From Christiangramia aestuarii (lineage in GTDB: Bacteria > Bacteroidota > Bacteroidia > Flavobacteriales > Flavobacteriaceae), in NCBI RefSeq assembly GCF_009735585.1, contig NZ_VJVW01000005.1:58452-122451 (forward strand): a stretch of DNA of 64,000 nucleotides. Reading direction: 5' to 3'. The notes below the pieces were generated by a model. The model saw only the letters and a program-made list of their open reading frames with translations, had not been told where the DNA came from and did not search any database. A program made the translations under genes and the position numbers. Below are positions 8,806-17,920 of the stretch, in pieces (position 1 is the stretch's first letter; each line of letters begins with the position of its first letter).

Positions 8806-9711
8806 TTATACCGAGTTGCTCTTTAAAAAGTCTTTTACCTCCCGCAGGTAGATATCCGGTCTTTCCAGCCAGCCATAATGCCCGCACCTGGGCATTACCA
8901 CCAGTTTGGAATCTGGAAGGGTAGCATGTGCTTTTTCAGCGATATGTACCGGCGCGACCTCGTTTTTTCCGGTAAGGATCAGGACCGGTTTACTGAACCT
9001 GCTCATTTCTTCAGTCACATCAAATCCTATCCTGGCCAGATCGTTCCATAAGATGGTATTGATAAGGTTATTGCCCTGGGTAAGCCTTTCAGCGATCCTG
9101 GGTGCAAGACTTTTATCGTATAAATAAGCCGCAGCCAGAAACCTGGCGCGCTTCAGAGCCATTTCCCTGGACGTATCTCCCAGGCTTATCCTGGTGGAAT
9201 AATAGGTTAAAGAATCCCGTTCGGTCTGGTCTAGCCTGGACAGGATATCGAAACTATCTGTGATCTCCAGGTCCATTCCGCCGGAATGTGACTGTATCAT
9301 CGCTTTTACCCGGTGGGGATATTTTGCGGCATAGGCATAGGCCAGCATTCCTCCAAAAGAATGCCCCAGGATGATCCACTGTTCAAAATCCAGGTGCTCT
9401 CGCAAGGCTTCAATATCATCCAGCATTAGTTCCAGGCTTAGGGTAGATGTCCCGGGTTCTTTCAGTTTAGATCTTCCCGTACCCCTCTGGTCATAAATAA
9501 TACTCTTGTTACTTTCTGAAAGTATTTTGGCCAGAGCAGCAAAACCATGACTATTCATACCCGGACCGCCATTGATGATCAAAAGCGGCTCACCTGTGCC
9601 GAAGGTTTGATAGGAGATCCTTCCATCTTCGGTAGCAAAAGATTCATAATGCTGTGCCAGGAACATTTCAGGAAGTAGCACAAATAGGAATAGGATTATC
9701 AGGGCTTTCAT
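8806..9711 (-). CDS. Alpha/beta hydrolase, proline-iminopeptidase-like, exported
   Basis: This 301-aa protein has an N-terminal signal peptide ending near FLAQ20, so it acts in the periplasm or at the surface. The core is an alpha/beta hydrolase of the peptidase S33 type: the oxyanion-hole GGPG at 48-51, YDQRGTGRS at 73-81, the nucleophile elbow GHSFGG with Ser118, and a C-terminal GHYGW supplying the catalytic His. The usual acidic residue of the triad would fall in the loop LTGKNEV, where a Glu stands in the place commonly held by Asp. It could be an aminopeptidase or an esterase. It is a single gene on the minus strand. Confidence 0.85.
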   Translation of the reverse strand: MKALIILFLFVLLPEMFLAQHYESFATEDGRISYQTFGTGEPLLIINGGPGMNSHGFAALAKILSESNKSIIYDQRGTGRSKLKEPGTSTLSLELMLDDIEALREHLDFEQWIILGHSFGGMLAYAYAAKYPHRVKAMIQSHSGGMDLEITDSFDILSRLDQTERDSLTYYSTRISLGDTSREMALKRARFLAAAYLYDKSLAPRIAERLTQGNNLINTILWNDLARIGFDVTEEMSRFSKPVLILTGKNEVAPVHIAEKAHATLPDSKLVVMPRCGHYGWLERPDIYLREVKDFLKSNSV

Positions 9712-9762
9712 AACTGATGTTGTTATCCCTGAAAATTAGTGAAATTTCGGATAAATTTTGCT

Positions 9763-11214
9763 TCAGGATTTAGTGATCTTAAATCCCTTTCTGGTCATGG
9801 TCCCCCAACCTGAAGTAATATCAAATAGTTTCTTGTAATAACCTTTCATCTGCCCGAAAAGCAAAAGCGGGTGGTAATAGAAGGGCTCCAGGTAAGCAGC
9901 AAGTAATAATTCCACTACCTGTTTGGGTTTGGTGTAATGATCAAAACTTTTTACATACATGAATATTGCGATGGTAGAAAAGACACATCCTACCAGGTAG
10001 GCGGCAAAAGAAAGCAGAATGGCGAATGGCCAATGTATCCAGCCCAGCAAACCAAAGGCGATGATACAGATCACCCCGAGAAATTCCACGATAGGAGCAC
10101 CGAACTCAAAGAAAAGCCAGTAAGGATAATATAGCATCCCCATTTTGCTGTATTTCCTGTTAAAGAAAAGATCTTTGTGCAGACTGATGGTTTCCCACAA
10201 ACCTCTTGCCCAGCGATCCCTCTGCCGTATCAGTATATTATAATCTGAAGGAGCTTCGGTCCAGCATAATGTTTCTGGAAGGTACACCACCTTATATGGA
10301 ATTTTCTTTTCTTCCATATGTTTTCTTAGACGTATGCAAAGTTCCAGGTCTTCACCCACTGTTTTAGGATTGAATCCGCCTACCTCGATCACTCTTTTCC
10401 TGGGATACATCCCAAAGGCCCCGGAAATTAGCATTAGGCCGTTAACCTCACTCCAGGCCATTCTTCCCAAAAGGAAAGCACGAATGTATTCCACCACCTG
10501 GTTCATAGGGATAAGCCTGGATGGCAACCTAAGTTCAGCCAGGATCCCGTTCTTGATCACCGAATCGTTGGCGATACCTATACCCCCACCGCAACCAATG
10601 ATCTCCTTGTCATCTTCTTCCAGGTAAGGACGCACCATTTTCAGAATAGCGTCCTGTTCAATGATACAGTCAACATCGGTAAAGATCACCAATTCTGTAG
10701 TAGCGAAATTCACCCCGGCATTGATGGAATCGGCCTTTCCCCCATTGTTCTTATCGATCACCGTTAGGTGAGTGTATTTCTTTTTCCGGCTTTTATAGAT
10801 ATGTTTTACCGAAGCCGTAGGAATAGGCTGGGTAATAAAGGTTGCATCCTGTTGCTCCAGGTCGAATTCCTCGATCAGTTTTTCCAGGGAATCATCTTTA
10901 CTCCCATCATTTACAAGTATAAGCTCATAATACGGATACTGAATGGAAAGCAAGGATTTTACATTTTCTATGATGGTAAGACCTTCATTATAGGCCGGTG
11001 CGATCACGGTCACTGAAGGAATATCGGTGGCACTTACTATATCCTCTTCCCTTAGGAAAATAGATCTTTGCTTGGTTCGCTTAATAGATCTCCTTGCCAG
11101 GATAATACCTGAAAGATAAAGGGTCACCAGACTGGCACCGTATCCAATGAACAGGAAGACACTTATCCAGTAGATATAATAACTGCCAAAAAAGCTTTCT
11201 GCACTATCCCACAT
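9763..11214 (-). CDS. Family 2 glycosyltransferase, processive synthase type
   Basis: This 483-aa membrane glycosyltransferase carries one N-terminal helix (about 15-38), a cytosolic GT-A domain and about three C-terminal helices. Catalytic motifs are VNDGSKDD (101-108), the metal-binding DVD (180-182), GED (288-290) and QRDRW (331-335), the last being the QxxRW signature of processive synthases such as cellulose, hyaluronan and PgaC poly-GlcNAc synthases. It overlaps the upstream HEAT gene by 11 nt, so the receiver-HEAT-GT2 genes form one operon. A divergent YaiO-like barrel gene points to exopolysaccharide synthesis and export. The sugar polymer cannot be told from sequence. Confidence 0.9.
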   Translation of the reverse strand: MWDSAESFFGSYYIYWISVFLFIGYGASLVTLYLSGIILARRSIKRTKQRSIFLREEDIVSATDIPSVTVIAPAYNEGLTIIENVKSLLSIQYPYYELILVNDGSKDDSLEKLIEEFDLEQQDATFITQPIPTASVKHIYKSRKKKYTHLTVIDKNNGGKADSINAGVNFATTELVIFTDVDCIIEQDAILKMVRPYLEEDDKEIIGCGGGIGIANDSVIKNGILAELRLPSRLIPMNQVVEYIRAFLLGRMAWSEVNGLMLISGAFGMYPRKRVIEVGGFNPKTVGEDLELCIRLRKHMEEKKIPYKVVYLPETLCWTEAPSDYNILIRQRDRWARGLWETISLHKDLFFNRKYSKMGMLYYPYWLFFEFGAPIVEFLGVICIIAFGLLGWIHWPFAILLSFAAYLVGCVFSTIAIFMYVKSFDHYTKPKQVVELLLAAYLEPFYYHPLLLFGQMKGYYKKLFDITSGWGTMTRKGFKITKS

Positions 11215-12253
11215 TCAGCACTGAGTTTGGATATTGCTCATAGTAGAATTCCTGCACCTTCTCCTTATAACCATTGTTCCAGAGGATCTCGGCGATACTC
11301 AGTTTCAGGTCATCATTGGTTCCATATAATTGCCTCATATAAAAATCCAGGTCTATTTCAGAATTTTGGTAGATATAGTCCAGTAACTGTCCCTGCTGAG
11401 TGGCATCTGGGATATCGTCATAAAGGTTCTTAATGTACTCCATGGTAGAAGAAGAGACCGCAAAGGTTTTGATACAATAAATGGCAGTTTCCCGAACTTC
11501 GTAATCTTCATGGTTCAGGTTATCTACGATGTAACCGGTTTCGGCATGCAGTTCATATTTCCTGATGATGCGCATTAGTAATTTTATACCGAATAGCCTG
11601 TCAGTTTTATAGGCACGGTGCAGCCATTTTAATTCTGGCTTAGGGTAAAGATCGTAAAGCTTTTCCACGATCTTGATCTGTTGCCACAGGGTCATATTTC
11701 TTTTCAGGTAAGGTAGAAAACGTAAGCTTTCCCAGCCAAGGAAAACTACCAGCGCGATCTGGGCTTCCCGTCTTACATAGATATTCTTGTCGTTCCTGTA
11801 TTTAAATATCTCATCAAAATACTGGGACTGGTTCATTTCATATAGTTCCCTAATCCCCCTTGCCTGCCTGTACCAGTTCCAGCTGGAGATCTTTTTAACC
11901 GAAACTCCGTAAGGCGGGATCTGGGTATAAAGCCTCTGCAGCTTATAAAAGTTACTTCCCACGATAGTTCTCTGGGTTCGTATCATAAGCCTGATAAGGA
12001 ACTGGATATTATTTTTATTCTTTTCCTTAATCCCCACATTCCTCAGGGTTCGGGTAATTTCCGTAAGGGTCAAAGGCTTTTTAGGATCCTCATAAAGGTA
12101 CCTGCTCACAATATCGGCAAAGGTAATTTCTATCTTTTCCAGGCGGGCGGTCCTGTTCCTGCGGTAAGTAAGACTAACTGCGATAGAGATCCAGTAGATC
12201 ACAAGGATCGAAAAAACAACAGCTATAAAATAAAGTATAGTTGTTTCATCCAT
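11204..12253 (-). CDS. Membrane-anchored HEAT-repeat protein
   Basis: This 349-aa protein has one N-terminal membrane helix (about residues 5-28) and a soluble alpha-helical region with HEAT-like repeats, for example YRNDKNIYVRREAQIALVVF and NHEDYEVRETAIYCIKTFA. Such repeats normally mediate protein-protein contact. It overlaps the receiver gene by 1 nt and the glycosyltransferase by 11 nt, so the three are very probably co-translated. I infer that it is a scaffold or regulatory partner of the GT2 synthase at the inner membrane. No enzymatic motif is seen. Confidence 0.75.
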   Translation of the reverse strand: MDETTILYFIAVVFSILVIYWISIAVSLTYRRNRTARLEKIEITFADIVSRYLYEDPKKPLTLTEITRTLRNVGIKEKNKNNIQFLIRLMIRTQRTIVGSNFYKLQRLYTQIPPYGVSVKKISSWNWYRQARGIRELYEMNQSQYFDEIFKYRNDKNIYVRREAQIALVVFLGWESLRFLPYLKRNMTLWQQIKIVEKLYDLYPKPELKWLHRAYKTDRLFGIKLLMRIIRKYELHAETGYIVDNLNHEDYEVRETAIYCIKTFAVSSSTMEYIKNLYDDIPDATQQGQLLDYIYQNSEIDLDFYMRQLYGTNDDLKLSIAEILWNNGYKEKVQEFYYEQYPNSVLNVG

Positions 12254-12606
12254 TAGTAAGCCTGTATAATTGCTTCGATCTCGTCAAGGTCTATGGGCAC
12301 AGCATAAAACCCGGTAATATCCCGCAATGCGAAAATCTCCTGTTTTATTTTATCCTGTCCCATGTTCGTTACGATCAATAAGTTCTTATGCAGAAGGATC
12401 TCCTGTATCTGGGCTACAAATTCCAGCGGGGCAATGCCTTCAAACAAAATATCTGTTATTATGAAATCATAATTGGTTTGCTGATCCTCAATATTAAGAG
12501 CATCGAGCGACCTAATTGCCCTACATTCAAAGTTGTTGAGCTTCACCAGCCTTTCCAGTATCTTTAGGATAATTATATCCTCCTGAATTACCAGCACTTT
12601 TCTCAT
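12253..12606 (-). CDS. Stand-alone response-regulator receiver protein
   Basis: This is a 117-aa single receiver (CheY-like) domain with no output domain. The acidic pocket residues are E9-D10, the phosphoacceptor is D52 (FIITDILFEG), and the switch Thr is T80 (LLIVTN). The lysine normally found after beta-5 (KP) is absent; the segment reads FYAVPID with Val in that place, so phosphorylation chemistry may be impaired or the domain may act without it. It is the first gene of the operon with the HEAT and GT2 proteins, suggesting that it controls the synthase by direct contact. No histidine kinase is nearby. Confidence 0.82.
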   Translation of the reverse strand: MRKVLVIQEDIIILKILERLVKLNNFECRAIRSLDALNIEDQQTNYDFIITDILFEGIAPLEFVAQIQEILLHKNLLIVTNMGQDKIKQEIFALRDITGFYAVPIDLDEIEAIIQAY

Positions 12607-12978
12607 CAGGTCATATTTACTTTGAAATATAACAAATCCAATAGGAAATCATACATTTTATAGAAAAATAAGGCCATTTATCCCATTTTTTGCATAAATC
12701 AAGAAAGAAAAATCCTTCCAGAAAATTGTTTTTCCAACTGCCTCTGATCGTGGGTTAAAACTTACGCAAGAATACGTTAATTGGATTTATTATTTCAAAA
12801 ATTCTCGGCTGAAAATTAAAATATTTTTAAACTCTTATTCGCCTCAATTTCCTTAAAGCTATTATATTGCGGGCACTTTTAACCGGGATCTCCAGGCTGC
12901 ATTAAAACCCGAATCGTATGAATTTCGTTAATTTTTGAAGTGCATATAAATCCCGTTAAAAAGCAACAACCCCAAATT
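12607..12978. other. Divergent intergenic region (372 bp) of the glycan locus
   Basis: This AT-rich spacer separates the minus-strand receiver-HEAT-GT2 operon from the plus-strand YaiO operon and must hold both promoters. TATATTGC near 12863 is a loose match to the -7 element for the plus strand. I see no strong inverted repeat, riboswitch fold or ORF. Leaders of about 100 nt are possible on the plus side. Confidence 0.5.
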
Positions 12979-14235
12979 ATGAAGATCAAAATTGCCCCCC
13001 TGCTTATCTTTTTTCTGATGATTTCCATTTATTCCTGCCCAATAATGGCCCAGGAGGAACTAACCACAGATGAATTATTCACTGCGGCAAGAACGGCAGC
13101 TTTTGATGAAGATGATTATCCCAAAGCCATAAAGCTTACCAAATTGGCACTTGAAAAAAGCCCGGCTTATGCTGACGTAAGGATCTTTTTGGGAAGGCTG
13201 TATACCTGGAGTGATAAAAATGCGGAAGCCAGAAAAGCTTTTCAGCAGGTTCTGGAAGAAAATCCCGGGCATGAAGATGCCTCCCTGGCCTACGCCAGCC
13301 TGGAATACTGGAACGATAATTCGAAGAAGGCGCTCGAAATCGTAAATAACGGGCTGGAAAAACATTCAAGGTCTGAAGACCTTTTACTCTTAAAAGCGCG
13401 ACTGGAAAAAGACCTGCAAATGTATTCTGAAGCCGGGAAGACCGTAGACCGCTTACTTAAGATCAATCCTAAATTAAGCCAGGCACGTTCGCTGGGCGAA
13501 TCTATAAGGAATGTTTCCTCAAGGAACCAGGTGGGTGTAGATTATGAATATGTATATTTCGACAACAGGTTCGATGATCCCTGGCACCTGGCCAGTGTGG
13601 ATTTTTCCAGGAGTACAAAAATAGGCTCTGTAATTGGTCGGGTGAATTACGCAAATCGTTTTCAGTCTAACGGAACCCAGTTCAATATAGACGCTTATCC
13701 AAGTATTTCAGACACCTTTTACGCTTATTTGAGTGGTGGGATAGCCAGTAGTGGCAGCATCTTCCCCGAATATCGTGCCGGCGCATCACTGTTTGCCAAC
13801 CTTCCCGCCGCCTTTGAAGGCGAAGTGGGCTTCAGGATGCTTAGTTTCGACGAGAAAACATGGATCTATACGGCTTCAGTAGGAAAATATATCAGCAATT
13901 TCTGGCTGAACGCGAGAACCTTTATTACGCCAGATAATGACAACGTTTCCCATTCTTATTCCCTGAACATTCGTTACTATATTGCAGGAGCGAATGACTT
14001 TTTAAGCCTTAGCGTGGGTACGGGAGTAGACCCAGACGATAATGCCAACAATATCCTTTATGCCGGCGATGAGACCTATAAGCTCAGGTCTAACAACATT
14101 AGCCTGGGATATCGCGTGAGCATTAAAAGCACCAACGTGTTTTTTGTAAATGCCAGCCTGGAAGACCAGGAATATGCACCTGAAACCCGTGGCAACCAGT
14201 TTTCAGTTGGAGTGGGATATTTTAAGAGGTTCTAA
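12979..14235 (+). CDS. YaiO-family outer-membrane barrel with TPR domain
   Basis: I start this protein at ATG 12979, not the GTG at 12940, because that gives a signal peptide (MKIKIAPLLIFFLMISIY, cleavage near IMAQ). It is 418 aa. The N-terminal part (about 30-170) contains three or four TPR-like repeats (DYPKAIKLTKLALEKSP, AEARKAFQQVLEENPGHEDA). The C-terminal part is a YaiO-type beta-barrel of about 230 residues starting at VGVDYEYVYFDNRFD and ending in an aromatic residue (GVGYFKRF), as expected for outer-membrane insertion. The next gene starts directly at its stop codon. With the divergent GT2 it resembles the PgaA-like export part of an exopolysaccharide system. Confidence 0.85.
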   Translation: MKIKIAPLLIFFLMISIYSCPIMAQEELTTDELFTAARTAAFDEDDYPKAIKLTKLALEKSPAYADVRIFLGRLYTWSDKNAEARKAFQQVLEENPGHEDASLAYASLEYWNDNSKKALEIVNNGLEKHSRSEDLLLLKARLEKDLQMYSEAGKTVDRLLKINPKLSQARSLGESIRNVSSRNQVGVDYEYVYFDNRFDDPWHLASVDFSRSTKIGSVIGRVNYANRFQSNGTQFNIDAYPSISDTFYAYLSGGIASSGSIFPEYRAGASLFANLPAAFEGEVGFRMLSFDEKTWIYTASVGKYISNFWLNARTFITPDNDNVSHSYSLNIRYYIAGANDFLSLSVGTGVDPDDNANNILYAGDETYKLRSNNISLGYRVSIKSTNVFFVNASLEDQEYAPETRGNQFSVGVGYFKRF

Positions 14236-15393
14236 ATGAGAAAGAAGCTTTCAAGAGGATTCATTTTTCTAATCATCGCCATTCCGCTGTTTATGTGGCT
14301 GGCCTGGCTGCTAACTCCCAATACTAAACTGGTGCTGGCCATTATAGATAAAACCGTTCTTACCCAAAAAGGTCAGGAACATATCTCCCTTAACTGGGTT
14401 TTGAACCATGAAAAATACACGAAAACTTCAGATAAAGCCTATAAGGTAAGCCAGGATTATTTTGGTTTCTTTCCCAGGGAGAATGAGAAGTATAAACTTA
14501 AAGGCCTGGAGAGGTTTTCTTACTCCAAACTCAACCAGCTTAGCAATGATGCCGACCTGGTCTATTTTACCGACACCTACGGCATCTACAACAATGAATG
14601 GTTTCATGATGGAGACGTCAATGAACGCTCCGGAATACTCTATGGTGGCTTAAGCGATAAGGATTTGGAACTCCTGAAACTTATGAAGGAAAAAGGAAAG
14701 CTCATCATTACCGAATTCAACACCATTGGCTCACCTACCGAAAGGGAGAACAGGAAAAGTTTCGAGCAACTTTTTCAGCTTAAATGGACCGGATGGACGG
14801 CCAGGTATTTTAATAACCTTGACATTAGGGAAAACAAGGAGATTCCGGCATGGCTGGTAAGGAACTATAAGAGAAGTCACCGTGGCGACTGGCCCTTTAA
14901 AAAATCTGGGATCGCTTTTGTAAATGAACAGGACGAGGTCGTGATCCTTGAAGAAAGTACTCACCTGGAGCGCTCTATGCCACATATTTTAACCGGAAGA
15001 GAGTTCCAGGACCTATACGATCTTCCCGAAAGCATTAAATATCCCTTTTGGTTCGATATCATGGTTCCCAATACCCAGGTGAACCAGGTGGTTTCCCGTT
15101 TTGATATTGAAGTGAATTCAAAGGGAAAGGAAGAGCTTAGAAAAAATAATATTCCCGTAACTTTCCCGGCGGTGACCAGGCACCTGGATGATGAATACAG
15201 GTTCTTTTATTTTTCAGGTGACTTTGCTGATAATCCGGTGCCCCTGGAAAGTTCCTATTTTAAATGGATAGGCTTCTTCAAAAACTTTTTCTATGACCAG
15301 AGAAATGTTATGGAAAGGGGTAGTTTCTTCTGGAATTTCTACAAACCACTTCTCAGCAATATCCTGGAGGATTACCAAAAACAAGAAATTTAG
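14236..15393 (+). CDS. Unrecognised 385-aa single-pass membrane protein of the glycan locus
   Basis: I do not recognise the family. A single N-terminal helix (about residues 9-27) anchors a large extracytoplasmic domain. The middle shows alternating hydrophobic strands (ADLVYFTDTYGIY, KGKLIITEFNTIGSP, GIAFVNEQDEVVILEE) that recall a Rossmann-like or glutamine-amidotransferase-like fold with no evident catalytic Cys. A later segment (PAVTRHLDDEYRFFYFSGDFAD) is rich in aromatic and acidic residues. The gene follows the YaiO barrel with no spacer, so it is cotranscribed and probably acts in the same envelope pathway. The downstream LTA-synthase-like gene is convergent and only 3 bp away. Confidence 0.7.
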   Translation: MRKKLSRGFIFLIIAIPLFMWLAWLLTPNTKLVLAIIDKTVLTQKGQEHISLNWVLNHEKYTKTSDKAYKVSQDYFGFFPRENEKYKLKGLERFSYSKLNQLSNDADLVYFTDTYGIYNNEWFHDGDVNERSGILYGGLSDKDLELLKLMKEKGKLIITEFNTIGSPTERENRKSFEQLFQLKWTGWTARYFNNLDIRENKEIPAWLVRNYKRSHRGDWPFKKSGIAFVNEQDEVVILEESTHLERSMPHILTGREFQDLYDLPESIKYPFWFDIMVPNTQVNQVVSRFDIEVNSKGKEELRKNNIPVTFPAVTRHLDDEYRFFYFSGDFADNPVPLESSYFKWIGFFKNFFYDQRNVMERGSFFWNFYKPLLSNILEDYQKQEI

Positions 15394-15396
15394 ATC

Positions 15397-17442
15397 CTAT
15401 TTTAAATATTTCCTGGCAATAGAATCCGGGATCAGTTTTTTACCTCTGATTATATCAGAATTCTTTCTTTTGAACTGGTTAAAAGCGCTTTTTAATTCCT
15501 CTTTTTTAACCTCATCCTTAACCATCGTTTCCCTGAAATCGCGGTTGATTCTAAACAGGTCTTCTCCGTTCAAATGATATTCTCCCATTACGAAATCCCT
15601 TAGTTCTGTTTTGGTTTGCTTTAGCGGGATATTATTAATATTCTGAAAGCTTCTGGTTGTATCCAGTCCCCTGCCCACAAAACTGTTTATTTGCGGCGCC
15701 TTCAGGCCGTAATTATTCTTCAGGAATGATACCAGGCTTGGGGCCAGGTCAAAATGAGAAGAAACAGCTTCGAATTCTCCGGTCCTTTTCAGCAGCGGAG
15801 AATAGATGATCATAGGCACGTGATAACGGTCCAGTTTAGAGGCCATGGGAATCTCGGGAATTCGGTGGTCCCCGGTAATGATAAAAATAGTATTCTCAAA
15901 TTCCTCTTTTTTGCTGTAAGCATGGATGAAATTCTTCAGTGCATCGTCTGCAAAAAGAATACTACTGTACTGTTTTTTATAATTTCTATAATCTTTCTTT
16001 TTTTCTTCGCTAAAACCGAATGCCTCGAGTTTTTCTTCAAATTTCTGGTTATACTTTTCGGTTTCATCAATAATGAATGGGCTGTGCATGCTTACTGTTA
16101 ACAGAAAATCCAGGCCAGGTTTAGAAGAAGTCTCCTGTTTGCTTTTAAAGTAATACCGGAATAGTTCCTTGTCCCCATATCCCCAGGTAAATCCTGTAGC
16201 TGAAGCTGGGATCTTCTTATAGCCCGCGGGGAAATCATCCTCATCAAGAATATGGTCTACATTATTCATTCTAAGATAGGTCTCCATTTTATCGAATTCA
16301 GAATTTCCACCGTAATAGAAAGAGGTCTCGTATGAATTGTTCTTCAATAAGTTAAGCAGAGACATTTGCTGAGGCATTTCCGCCTGCATTTCCATGAACC
16401 CGTTATCGGCAAATGGCAGGGAACCAAGAAGCGATGGCAGAACAGCAAAAGTTCGCCCACCGTTACTCAAAAAGTTAGGCCAGTAAAGGCTTTTACGTGA
16501 AAGCGAATCCAAAAAAGGAGTAAAATTCCCCAGGTAAGCGCCTTTATTAGAAAATGCCCTTCCCAGACCTTCTACAGTAATAATAACAATATTGGGAGCC
16601 TTCTCACCTTTCTCAAAAAATGGGGAAAGCACATCCCTGTTCAGCTCCCTGCGCAAAAACGGAAATTCTCCTTCCTCGACATAATCAACGGGCTCCGCCT
16701 GGGCAAACTGGTTGATAAAATCACCCAGATAACTTTCTGAATAAATATCAGGCTCATACAGTTCCGGATTAAAATGCTCATAAGCCGCGGCATAAAAATA
16801 ATCTGACTTATTCTTAACCAAGTTTCTTGCAAAATCTGTAGAAAGTTCGCTGCTGTCATTAATTTCAGAAATGCCTGAGATCAGGAAGACCAATGAAATT
16901 ATGGGGAATGCAAGTGCCACCCACCGGCCTGGCTTCAGCTTACGGGGTAACTTAAAAAGGGAGAAGCCAAGAACAACGGTAAAACCTATAAAAACCAGGA
17001 TAGGGATCAATTTAATGCTTCCAGAAGCTCCAACAGTTTGAGTGATCTCCTGCAAGGAATAACCAAAAAGATCACTTCCCAGCATTAGCAAGGTGGTATT
17101 AAAATAGAATACCAGCATGAGCTCCATGGCAAAGAACAAGATGATAAATGCCTTAAAAGCACCGGTAATTATTTTTGAAATCAATAGATAGAATCCCACG
17201 TAGACCAGGTAAACCGGGAGCAGATAAGCGAATAGAAATTTAAGGTCTTCCAGTATACTCCAGCTCCACAGGCTGAAAAAACCTTCATCAACACTATGCC
17301 TGGAGATCCCCATCCATACCTCTACCGCACTAAGAACGATAAGAAATCCCAGGAAAATCAGGGCCAAAATGGCAAATTCACTGGTGGCTTTCCAAAATTT
17401 ATTTTCAAAGCTGTTCCTAGCTTTCTTAGAGAATGATTTCAT
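15397..17442 (-). CDS. LTA-synthase-like sulfatase-fold phosphotransferase
   Basis: This 681-aa inner-membrane enzyme has about five N-terminal helices (residues 22-190) and a large extracytoplasmic alkaline-phosphatase/sulfatase domain. The nucleophile region is IVIITVEGLGR, with Thr289 and metal ligand Glu291 as in LtaS, and a second metal site is ITGDHRIPE. Gram-negative relatives (OpgB, EptA-like and LtaS-like proteins) move phosphoglycerol or phosphoethanolamine onto glycans or lipids. Its position, convergent with the YaiO operon, suggests that it decorates an envelope glycan, which is inference. It lies on its own transcript, starting from the long spacer at 17.4-17.9 kb. Confidence 0.85.
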   Translation of the reverse strand: MKSFSKKARNSFENKFWKATSEFAILALIFLGFLIVLSAVEVWMGISRHSVDEGFFSLWSWSILEDLKFLFAYLLPVYLVYVGFYLLISKIITGAFKAFIILFFAMELMLVFYFNTTLLMLGSDLFGYSLQEITQTVGASGSIKLIPILVFIGFTVVLGFSLFKLPRKLKPGRWVALAFPIISLVFLISGISEINDSSELSTDFARNLVKNKSDYFYAAAYEHFNPELYEPDIYSESYLGDFINQFAQAEPVDYVEEGEFPFLRRELNRDVLSPFFEKGEKAPNIVIITVEGLGRAFSNKGAYLGNFTPFLDSLSRKSLYWPNFLSNGGRTFAVLPSLLGSLPFADNGFMEMQAEMPQQMSLLNLLKNNSYETSFYYGGNSEFDKMETYLRMNNVDHILDEDDFPAGYKKIPASATGFTWGYGDKELFRYYFKSKQETSSKPGLDFLLTVSMHSPFIIDETEKYNQKFEEKLEAFGFSEEKKKDYRNYKKQYSSILFADDALKNFIHAYSKKEEFENTIFIITGDHRIPEIPMASKLDRYHVPMIIYSPLLKRTGEFEAVSSHFDLAPSLVSFLKNNYGLKAPQINSFVGRGLDTTRSFQNINNIPLKQTKTELRDFVMGEYHLNGEDLFRINRDFRETMVKDEVKKEELKSAFNQFKRKNSDIIRGKKLIPDSIARKYLK

Positions 17443-17881
17443 AGTAGGTCAATATGAGGCTGATATTTTCGAAGTGCCTTTCAAAGGGCTGCTTAGAGAA
17501 GGCATACAAATGAATGAAAAAAATCTGACTCTTTGAATATCAAATATATCATTGAGGAAGCTCCTCCTAAATTCAAAATCAAGCAACTGATCTTCAATCA
17601 CCTGAGGATTAAATTCCCTTAAAAAGGTTGATGCTTATAATTCTGATCACTAAATAATCTTAGTTAACACTTAAATAAAAACCTTATTATCAATGTCTTA
17701 CATCATTGATTTTAAAATAAATCCAACAATTTTCCCCTTTAAATGATGTTTTTAGAAGCATTCCATTTCCTGAATTGAATGCATCATTATTCCCAGATTC
17801 TACCTATCTGAAATTCTTAAGCTTCATAAAGACAATTCGAGATCATAATCTCTAAAATTACATGAATTTAACACTACTTCC
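17443..17881. other. Long AT-rich divergent spacer
   Basis: About 440 bp without a gene between the LTA-synthase-like gene (minus) and the RND locus (plus). CAAATATA at 17541-17548 is an exact minus-strand -7 match (TATATTTG), but the nearest CAA is 25 nt away, which is longer than usual. I see no ORF, tRNA or strong hairpin. The right edge leads into the promoter at 17882-17912. Confidence 0.5.
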
Positions 17882-17912
17882 TTGCGAGTATTATGATTGC
17901 AGAATACTTTTG
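17882..17912 (+). promoter_or_regulatory. Consensus promoter ahead of the RND locus
   Basis: TTG (17882-17884), 20-nt spacer, TACTTTTG (17905-17912): an exact Bacteroidota promoter. Only 8 nt separate the -7 box from the ATG at 17921, so the transcript would be leaderless or nearly so. Confidence 0.65.
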
Positions 17913-17920
17913 CACGCCGA

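Noticed and set aside
17541..17576. Minus-strand promoter for the LtaS-like gene (CAAATATA with CAA)
   Set aside because: The spacer would be 25 nt, outside the usual 17-23; kept only as a note in the intergenic entry.
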